Positions 27,295 to 34,212 of a DNA stretch of 64,000 bases are shown piece after piece. Position numbers and translations under genes: made by a program. The notes below the pieces were generated by a model. That model saw only the letters and a program-made list of their open reading frames with translations, searched no databases and was not told the origin of the DNA. The stretch is taken from NCBI GenBank assembly GCA_938050045.1, contig CALLJS010000002.1:17133-81132 (forward strand), written 5' to 3'. How positions within the stretch are numbered: the stretch's first letter is position 1; every line of letters starts with the position of its first letter. The DNA comes from an uncultured Sphingomonadaceae bacterium (GTDB lineage: Bacteria > Pseudomonadota > Alphaproteobacteria > Sphingomonadales > Sphingomonadaceae).

Positions 27295-28431
27295 TTATAT
27301 ATAATCATGCATTCTGATGCCGTCCCAATCATTGGACAGGCGCGCGGTACCCATGATTAATTTTACCACCCTTTCCGATGTATTCTGAATTTGATAGTCG
27401 GCGGGGATGATATTGCTGCGGCCTTTGTGCAATGCGCTGACCAATTGAACAGCCTCTAATATCGCCTCGCTATTCAGGCCCGTTGCTATGATGCTACCAG
27501 TATCGATTGCTTCTGGCCGTTCAATAGCATCGCGTGGCGTTATCGCCGGAAAATTCAATAGGCTGGATTCTTCGGCAATAGTGCCGCTATCGCTGATCGC
27601 GCAAAAACTGTTCATTTGTAGATGATTATAGTCATGAAAACCAAAAGGCTTCATATCTCTAATATTGGAGTGCAGCGATAGCCCATCGATGGCGTCAAGA
27701 CGTTTGCGGGTGCGCGGATGGGTCGATAATATGATCGGATAATCATAGGTCTCTGCCAATCTATTTAGCGCATCCATAAGCTGCATTAAACGTTCTTTGC
27801 TATCGACATTTTCCTCGCGGTGCAAAGATGCGATAAAATATTGCTCTTTTTGCAGGGATAGGTCTGATAAAATATCCGATGCCTCGATTTTGTTGCGGTA
27901 ATGATCTAGCACTTCGCGCATGGGCGAGCCCGTTAAATAGATACGGCGATGCTCCATGCCCTCGCTCAGCAGATGACGGCGGGCATGTTCGGTATATACT
28001 AGATTAAAATCGCTGATATGATCGACCATTCGGCGGTTGGTTTCCTCTGGCACATTGCGATCAAAGCTGCGGTTGCCCGCTTCCATATGATAGACTGGGA
28101 TTTTCATTCGCCGCGCCATTAATGCGGCTATCGCGCTATTGGTATCGCCCAAAATGAGGATCGCATCGGGGCGGTTATTTTGTAATTCTTTCTCTGTCTC
28201 AACCAATATTCCGCCCAAAACATGGCCCAAGGAGGATGTATCAACACCCATGAAATGATCGGGTTTGCGTACGCCCAAATCTTTGAAAAACACTTCATTC
28301 AATTCATAGTCCCAATTTTGGCCCGTATGAATGATGCGGTGGTTTACATGAGTATCCAGCCTATTCATGACTCGCGACAGGCGGATAATCTCTGGCCGTG
28401 TACCCAAAATAGTGGTGATATTTAATGTCAT
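27295..28431 (-). CDS. fnlC: UDP-N-acetylglucosamine 2-epimerase family, FnlC-like
   Basis: It probably converts the UDP-2-acetamido-2,6-dideoxy-talose intermediate to UDP-L-FucNAc (FnlC/WbjD/CapG). WecB-family motifs are ILGTRPEIIRLSRVMNRL, HTGQNWDYELNEVFF, HMEAGNRSFDRNVPEETNRRMVDH and SDSGTIAEESSLLNFPA. The distinction from a plain WecB epimerase rests on its place right after fnlA and fnlB on the same strand. The length of 378 is normal. Confidence 0.78.
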   Translation of the reverse strand: MTLNITTILGTRPEIIRLSRVMNRLDTHVNHRIIHTGQNWDYELNEVFFKDLGVRKPDHFMGVDTSSLGHVLGGILVETEKELQNNRPDAILILGDTNSAIAALMARRMKIPVYHMEAGNRSFDRNVPEETNRRMVDHISDFNLVYTEHARRHLLSEGMEHRRIYLTGSPMREVLDHYRNKIEASDILSDLSLQKEQYFIASLHREENVDSKERLMQLMDALNRLAETYDYPIILSTHPRTRKRLDAIDGLSLHSNIRDMKPFGFHDYNHLQMNSFCAISDSGTIAEESSLLNFPAITPRDAIERPEAIDTGSIIATGLNSEAILEAVQLVSALHKGRSNIIPADYQIQNTSERVVKLIMGTARLSNDWDGIRMHDYI

Positions 28432-28441
28432 AATTTATATC

Positions 28442-29548
28442 TCAAACAGGATCAGCATATGTATCGGGGGTGTTGGGATCAAAAATGCTATGCGCCCAGA
28501 AAAATGTAATCACATCCTCATCCCCGATATTTTCAATATTATGCGTGTGTAATGGGATTTGGTCAATCGCTACTGGATTATCGCCCGACACATGAAATAT
28601 ATGCACTTCGTCGGTTAAGACTTTGCGGATGCGAATGATGGCCTCGCCCGATACGACTAAGAATCGCTCTACTAACCCCAGATGGAAATGATCGCCGCGT
28701 ATTTTTCCAGGGGCAGTGGTTGATAAAAATGTATGGCTGGCATTGCCGCCCTTCGCGCTCTCAAACAGCTTGCCGCGATGGTCGGCATTAACTTTCATCG
28801 CCTTTGGATAATGATATGGAAAAGCGGCGCTGCGATAGCTGTTGAATAATGTTAAATCAAAAGCATCGGATAGATTGGGGAAGATGTTGTCTTGATAAAG
28901 GGTGTGAAAATGACTGAGCTTTTCAAATAAATCATGGATGCTCATATCGCGGCCTTTGGGCGCAATATCACCCGTTTTTTCCGTCAATATCGCGTCAATC
29001 GCAATATCGGCGGCATCGCCAGCATGCAGCAGGCTAACGCGACCTTCTGAATTAATCTCTGGTCTCTTATCATTCCACAGACAATCGATCAGCGTTGCCG
29101 TTACATTATTATAATATGGGCGCGCGCATTCGCCAAAGATATGCGGCAAAATTAAATTGGTATAGCGATTGGCAAATTTTGATAATATTTCACCTGCGAT
29201 ACGCTTGGCATTGCCATAGGGCGTATCATGCGCGGCATGGCTGCTGTTGGCATAGACGATATGCGGGTTGATTTGGGCTGCTTGGCAAGCATCCACCAAT
29301 TTTTGCGCTATCTCTGGATTGGCCGTTTCGACATTATCACCACGGTTTACGCCCGCATAATGTAAAATCGCATCCACCCCTTTCAGACGTTCGGCTAAGC
29401 CATCATCAAAAGCAGCATGATCGATTTGCGTGATGGTATAGGGTTCGGACGCGCCATTAAAACGCGCACCGCAATTTGCGGCATGCAGATGCGCCGCGCT
29501 GTGCCATCCCAGCAGCCCTTTAGTACCCGTGATGGCGATACGCTTCAT
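28442..29548 (-). CDS. fnlB: FnlB/CapF-like sugar reductase-epimerase
   Basis: A bifunctional SDR-cupin protein. The N-terminal Rossmann motif is AITGTKGLLGWHSAAHLHA, and the C-terminal part is a jelly-roll domain with HTFLSTTAPGKIRGDHFHLG and HTHNIENIG. This matches CapF/WbjC/FnlB, which epimerises and reduces the 4-keto intermediate in UDP-L-FucNAc synthesis. ATG 29548 shares one base with the fnlA stop (TAATG), a strong sign of coupling. Confidence 0.85.
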   Translation of the reverse strand: MKRIAITGTKGLLGWHSAAHLHAANCGARFNGASEPYTITQIDHAAFDDGLAERLKGVDAILHYAGVNRGDNVETANPEIAQKLVDACQAAQINPHIVYANSSHAAHDTPYGNAKRIAGEILSKFANRYTNLILPHIFGECARPYYNNVTATLIDCLWNDKRPEINSEGRVSLLHAGDAADIAIDAILTEKTGDIAPKGRDMSIHDLFEKLSHFHTLYQDNIFPNLSDAFDLTLFNSYRSAAFPYHYPKAMKVNADHRGKLFESAKGGNASHTFLSTTAPGKIRGDHFHLGLVERFLVVSGEAIIRIRKVLTDEVHIFHVSGDNPVAIDQIPLHTHNIENIGDEDVITFFWAHSIFDPNTPDTYADPV

Positions 29549-30585
29549 TATGCGTTCCATGCCTTTAATTCGGCTTGGATTTCGGGCAGGGCGAGCAATA
29601 TATCTTTGACACCTTGGACATCGAGCTGTTGCGTATTATGGCTATGATAATCTTCCATAGGCCCTGTTTTTTCAACACCTTCAGAGAAATAGGCGCTGTA
29701 ATGCAGATCGCGCGCATCTAGGCGCAAACGCCAATATTCATCCATATCCTGCGCGGTGGTAAGCTCTTGTAAGCTCGCCAATGTTTCATATAATTTTTCA
29801 GCATGACGCCAGCCGATGATTTTAACTTCATGATCGGGACGACCAAAAAGTTCGAGCAAGCCCGTCACCAGATCTCCGATCGTGCTAGCGGCGGCTTTTT
29901 TGATGAATAAATCACCTTGCTGGGCCTGTTCAAAAGCAAAATTCACCAGCGCGACACTATCGCTGAGCGGCATTAAAAAGCGCGTCATTTGCGGCTCTGT
30001 AATCGTGATCGGAATCCCTTGCTTAATCTGGTTCACAAATAATGGAATGACCGAACCGCGCGAATACATCACATTACCATAGCGCACACAGCTAATGGTG
30101 GTGTCGGCATCGGTGCCGATTTCGCGAGCGGCGGCTTGGACCAATTTTTCCATCATCGCTTTGGATAAGCCCATTGCATTAATCGGCATTACGGCTTTAT
30201 CGGTGGATAGGCATACCAAGCTTTTCACCTGCTGTTCTATCGCGCTGCGAATGACATTTTCGCTGCCCAATATATTGGTACGCACCGCCTCTAATGGAAA
30301 AAATTCGCACGAGGGCACTTGCTTTAAGGCCGCTGCATGAAAGCAAGCATCAACGCCTTTCATAGCGCGGTCGACGCTGGTGCGATCGCGCACATCGCCA
30401 ATGAAAAAACGCACGCGCGGATCGGTGATTTGATTGCGCAGCATATCTTGCTTTTCTTCGTCGCGGCTGAAAACGCGCACTTGCGAAACATTTTCTTTGA
30501 GCAACCCTTTGAGCATGGTTTTGCCAAAACTGCCAGTGCCACCTGTGATTAAAACCTTTGAAATAGCGGATGATAATTGGGCCAA
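29548..30585 (-). CDS. fnlA: UDP-GlcNAc 4,6-dehydratase/5-epimerase, FnlA/CapE-like
   Basis: The first enzyme of UDP-L-FucNAc synthesis: it dehydrates UDP-GlcNAc and inverts C5. The glycine motif is ITGGTGSFGKTMLKGL and the active-site region is LVCLSTDKAVMPINAMGLSKAMMEKL. YGNVMYSRGSVIPLF is a family hallmark. The catalytic tyrosine of SDRs is replaced by methionine in MGLSK, as in the membrane-free CapE/FlaA1 branch. Length 345. It starts the left-running operon fnlA-fnlB-fnlC-pglC-GT4. Confidence 0.88.
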   Translation of the reverse strand: MAQLSSAISKVLITGGTGSFGKTMLKGLLKENVSQVRVFSRDEEKQDMLRNQITDPRVRFFIGDVRDRTSVDRAMKGVDACFHAAALKQVPSCEFFPLEAVRTNILGSENVIRSAIEQQVKSLVCLSTDKAVMPINAMGLSKAMMEKLVQAAAREIGTDADTTISCVRYGNVMYSRGSVIPLFVNQIKQGIPITITEPQMTRFLMPLSDSVALVNFAFEQAQQGDLFIKKAAASTIGDLVTGLLELFGRPDHEVKIIGWRHAEKLYETLASLQELTTAQDMDEYWRLRLDARDLHYSAYFSEGVEKTGPMEDYHSHNTQQLDVQGVKDILLALPEIQAELKAWNA

Positions 30586-30823
30586 AGCATTTCCTTAATA
30601 TTTGCAAATATATAGCAAATCTATGCGATCATATGGTTAACAAAGCGTTAATTTGGTCACTATAAGTTTTACTATAACATTGTGTCCGATTTGCAACCAT
30701 GCCGCTTGATATTATTATTTATAGAGCCGTTATGCGATGAGTAATTCCCAGTAATACAATAGAAACATCGCCAAAGGCCTATGATATAAGCCAATGACGA
30801 TGCCAGTTTTTGATATTATATAC

Positions 30824-31063
30824 TTAAGAAGGGTCGGGTGCTTTCAACAAAGCATCTAACTCTCGTTCGGCTTTAATCCGTGCGATTTCATCCTGCGTCG
30901 CTTTTAAGCTAGCACCGTCAATTGTGGTGGCTGCTTGGCCCGCTGCATTTATGACAGATGCAATTTGAGTACCGCCGCCGCCTTTGGTATATTCTAATGT
31001 TAGCGGTTCGCCATAAGGGCCGAATGGCGATAAACTATCATGATCGACCCTATCCGCTGTGAT
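30824..31063 (-). pseudogene. 3' fragment of a gene, no start codon
   Basis: On the minus strand this frame is open for about 80 codons and reads like real protein (SPFGPYGEPLTLEYTKGG, then EIARIKAERELDALLKAPD). No ATG, GTG or TTG opens it, and a stop lies at 31064-31066. It is therefore the C-terminal end of a lost gene. I do not recognise the family. The surrounding 30586-31154 region holds only this fragment and the CRP-like site. Confidence 0.5.
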
Positions 31064-31073
31064 CTATGTCACG
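31058..31073 (+). promoter_or_regulatory. Near-canonical CRP-type operator
   Basis: The sequence TGTGA-TCTATG-TCACG matches the TGTGA-N6-TCACA consensus at 9 of 10 half-site bases. It lies about 80 bases before the start of the CRP-family gene at 31155. That regulator keeps the R-E-T-x-x-R recognition residues that read TGTGA, so self-regulation is plausible. It also overlaps the end of the decayed gene fragment. Confidence 0.6.
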
Positions 31074-31154
31074 GCTTAGAGAGATATAAGCGGTTATTCT
31101 GGCTTGATTAATGCGCATGGTTTTGCAACATAATATAGAGGATCTATTGAAGCT

Positions 31155-31820
31155 ATGGGGCAGAATATGGATAATGAAGAATGTATCGCTGCTCTGGCGG
31201 CTTATTTAGAATGCCCAACGGATGCAGCAGAGCAGCTCAATGCAAAAATGACCCTCAAAAAATTTACCCATAAAGAAATATTGCTACATCAGGGCGATAT
31301 GAATGATCAAATTTGGTTGATATTGGATGGCAATGCGCAATTACAGGCGATAGGGTTTGATGGTCGCGTGACATTGCTAACCGCCCAAGGGGCTGGCGAG
31401 GTAATCGGGGCTTTTCCCAATGCGCTGCAAAGCAATGTGGATGTCAAAATATATGGCCATCTCTCTGCTTTGCAAATTTCGGCCGAAAATTTGAAGGCCA
31501 TTATGGATGAATATCCCAGCGTGGGGCTTGGCCTGTCCAAAATTTTTGGCAATCAATATCATATCATTATCAATCGTCTGGCCATGCATGTCACGCTGAC
31601 GGCTGATGGGCGTGTACATGCTGAATTGCTCCGATTAGCGAAGGACAATGATTTCATTAAACCTTTTCCCGTCATCACGGCCGTGGGTCTGATGGCGCAA
31701 ACTTCTCGGGAAACGGCATCGCGTGCTATTGCCAAATTACGGCGGCGCGGCATTATTGAAAAAAATGGACAAGATTTGCACATCCTATCGCGCACTATGC
31801 TAGAGGATTTGGTGATATAG
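31155..31820 (+). CDS. Crp/Fnr family transcription regulator
   Basis: A 221-residue DNA-binding regulator with an N-terminal cyclic-nucleotide-binding-type beta roll (residues about 30-110) and a C-terminal winged helix-turn-helix (about 150-215). The pocket has GEVIGAF at 81-87 but lacks the arginine that binds the cAMP phosphate in CRP (QSNVDVKIYG in its place), so the ligand may differ from cAMP. There are no FNR-type cysteines. The recognition helix SRETASR (184-190) keeps R, E and R as in E. coli CRP. It is convergent with the TPR-SLOG gene, 12 bases away. Confidence 0.9.
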   Translation: MGQNMDNEECIAALAAYLECPTDAAEQLNAKMTLKKFTHKEILLHQGDMNDQIWLILDGNAQLQAIGFDGRVTLLTAQGAGEVIGAFPNALQSNVDVKIYGHLSALQISAENLKAIMDEYPSVGLGLSKIFGNQYHIIINRLAMHVTLTADGRVHAELLRLAKDNDFIKPFPVITAVGLMAQTSRETASRAIAKLRRRGIIEKNGQDLHILSRTMLEDLVI

Positions 31821-31832
31821 CGCGCTAATTGG

Positions 31833-33302
31833 CTATAAAATGCGCCATAAGGACTGCATCCCCCATAGTGTTTTTAGCGCACCAAATTCCTCGATACTCT
31901 GGGCAATATTGGCAAATTCAAACGCCATAGCGCTGTTATAATCGCAGCTAATGCCATGCGGTTTTGAGATAGAAGCAATGGCTTTTGCGCGCCCTATCAT
32001 ATCGGCGGTGGGAATATTCATTATATCGAAAATACAGCCAATTTTGCAGGCCTCATTCATGAAGTTTTGGGCTATTTGATAGGCTAATTCTATATCATCA
32101 CCCACCCAATAATGGCCTTCATCATGTGCGTTCCAGGCCGAATCAGCCATTTTCAGCCTATTTGGCGATGCGCCGTCTAACCATAATAATATTTGTAATT
32201 TCTTGCCATCACCATCGTTGGAAAATTCTCCCATATCGCCATCCAAACGGGCCGTTTCTAATGGGGTTATGTCATATTCTTTATTCTGCCATGCTGCTAA
32301 TTCGGGGCGCAATTTTTCGCCTTTGCTTTTGATAGTGAGTGCCTTTGCGGAGCTGCGTAAATTGCGGGCATTGCGCAGTACATGGCCCATCGCTATTTTG
32401 TCCGCCATCGCAACGGCAAGATGGTGCGGTGGATTATCCAAACCCATTTCTACCACATTGTCGGCTTGCGCGATGATGCTATGAAAATCTTTAACCCAAT
32501 TCTCGCCAAATGGAGCGATCGATAATTGACAAAATTCGTCAATTGGAAACGGTAAAATAATATGTAATTCAGCCAGTGGATTATGGATTTCACGAAAGCG
32601 CAAAAAAGATTGCGCGCACAAAATATCGCTGCCTGCGGCTAGCGATCCGCAGAAAAAGCTGGGCTTTATATTTTTGATATAGCTATCAATATCTGATGCT
32701 ATGGCGTCATTTTTTAAGCGAATAATCCCGCTATAATGGACGCTACATGGCGGGCGGTGACGCTCCAACCAAGCATAATTTTTACCTTGTTCGGCCAATA
32801 TGATCTCAAATTGACCGATAGTGGCGGCATGATCCTCCCAAGCGTTGGGAAGCTTTGCAATGGCCTCAGCCAAAAAAGCCCTTGCTTTGATTTCGTCGCC
32901 CATCAATAATAAAGCCTCGGCATGGGTTGCGCAGCGCCAATAGGCATTTTCACCCTCGTCAGGATTGTTTTGGATTAGAGCGATAGCCTGGGATGCCAAT
33001 ATGTTTGCACGCTGTGGCTTGCCGCCCAAAAGCGCAAGCGATGCGGCATTAACCAGCGGATAGCTGTCGGCCTTGATGTTAGCGGCTTGTTCATAGGCAT
33101 TAGCGGCTTGTTGATAAAATTGCATTGCCTCGGCGGCTTGATGCGATCTTTGCGCTGCCTTTGCTCTATCTTTTAATAATCGGCCCTTGAGAGTGAGCGT
33201 TTTTGGATCGGCTTCATCCCAAGATGATTGTGCAAATAAATCCCAAGCCCGCGCAGGAGAACCTGAACGGGCGAGGGAGAGGATTTGTAATAATGTGGTC
33301 AT
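31833..33302 (-). CDS. TPR protein with SLOG-like and degenerate cyclase-like domains
   Basis: A 489-residue cytoplasmic protein, last gene of a three-gene operon. Residues 1-180 are TPR-like helices. Residues about 185-330 contain FFCGSLAAGSDILCAQSFLR and ELHIILPFPIDEF, which resemble a Rossmann/SLOG nucleotide-sensor family where GSLAAGADIL is a hallmark. Residues about 368-489 follow the layout of a class III nucleotide cyclase (a GDD at 401-403 where a GDG loop is expected; GMQSLWRIL at the end like G-x-x-PLYRL), but the first metal aspartate motif (F-A-D) is not evident. I infer a sensor or scaffold rather than an active cyclase. It starts 5 bases after the preceding gene. Confidence 0.65.
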   Translation of the reverse strand: MTTLLQILSLARSGSPARAWDLFAQSSWDEADPKTLTLKGRLLKDRAKAAQRSHQAAEAMQFYQQAANAYEQAANIKADSYPLVNAASLALLGGKPQRANILASQAIALIQNNPDEGENAYWRCATHAEALLLMGDEIKARAFLAEAIAKLPNAWEDHAATIGQFEIILAEQGKNYAWLERHRPPCSVHYSGIIRLKNDAIASDIDSYIKNIKPSFFCGSLAAGSDILCAQSFLRFREIHNPLAELHIILPFPIDEFCQLSIAPFGENWVKDFHSIIAQADNVVEMGLDNPPHHLAVAMADKIAMGHVLRNARNLRSSAKALTIKSKGEKLRPELAAWQNKEYDITPLETARLDGDMGEFSNDGDGKKLQILLWLDGASPNRLKMADSAWNAHDEGHYWVGDDIELAYQIAQNFMNEACKIGCIFDIMNIPTADMIGRAKAIASISKPHGISCDYNSAMAFEFANIAQSIEEFGALKTLWGMQSLWRIL

Positions 33303-33307
33303 AGTAT

Positions 33308-34207
33308 TTATGGATTATTTCCCCATCCATTACCTGTGTCAGGGTCAATTATTATTGGGATGACTTCATCTCGTTGGAAGGTGCAATTTATAACCTTATC
33401 TTTGCAAATAAATAAGTTAAAATTTATTGAGTAATCGACATCTTTATCATTTTCGGTCATTGGTTTTCCATCCCAATTATAAAAATAATTTTCGACATAG
33501 AGACCTTGGATCCCGTCAATGTTAGAAGGTCGTGCATTAAAAAATGATAGATTGGGAGCTTTTACGCCACTATTTACATCGCAACTATTATTTGGAATAC
33601 AAGGATGGAGATTATACGGATCATCAAAAGCACCAAATGGTGTGAATGATAATGGTGTGTCATCGTTAAATTTAATATTAGCATTGTCTATAACAATATA
33701 TATTTTCTGTTTCGATCCAAATTTTAGACCTTCAAATCCATAACGAATAGATTTATATTTGCTGCCTTTTTTTGGGGTGAATACACCGCACATCTCTCTG
33801 TCTGGTTTATTTTTCTTTAAGAATTTCACGGCACATTTTAGGTTATCTAATGCAACTGGAGGGCTTTTACCTTTTGTATTGTCTCCAGCTTTATCGGTTT
33901 TAATATTTGAGTTGATATGAAAGTAAGCGTGACGCGCTATAAATTCACCTTTACTACTTTTCTTAAATTTAAGATATATTACAGCAAAAAATTTTGGATT
34001 AAAATCCTTAAGTTTGTTTTCATCTCTCTCAATAATAAGGCATTCGGCAGCCGATTTTCTTGGATTACACCCGTAACCTGAATAAAGCCCTGTCACTGTT
34101 AATGACGGCGATGCACTATTTATAGTTTCGAGTTCTGATGCGCGAAGGTGGTTAGCATTATTAAACGCGAATATAGTATATAATAGTCCGATAATAATTT
34201 TCTTCAT
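33308..34207 (-). CDS. Secreted protein of unknown function in the TIR operon
   Basis: A 299-residue protein with a signal peptide (MKKIIIGLLYTIFAFNNANHL, cleavage near RAS-E). The mature part is lysine-rich and beta-like with six or so cysteines (GCNP, AAECL, LKCAV, EMCGV, HPCIPNNSCDV, FICKDKVINCTF), which suggests disulfides in the periplasm. I recognise no family. Its gene is more AT-rich than its neighbours. SD GAGGAA overlaps the TIR stop, and spacing to both neighbours is 5 bases, so the product is made with them. Confidence 0.6.
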   Translation of the reverse strand: MKKIIIGLLYTIFAFNNANHLRASELETINSASPSLTVTGLYSGYGCNPRKSAAECLIIERDENKLKDFNPKFFAVIYLKFKKSSKGEFIARHAYFHINSNIKTDKAGDNTKGKSPPVALDNLKCAVKFLKKNKPDREMCGVFTPKKGSKYKSIRYGFEGLKFGSKQKIYIVIDNANIKFNDDTPLSFTPFGAFDDPYNLHPCIPNNSCDVNSGVKAPNLSFFNARPSNIDGIQGLYVENYFYNWDGKPMTENDKDVDYSINFNLFICKDKVINCTFQRDEVIPIIIDPDTGNGWGNNP

Positions 34208-34212
34208 TTCAC

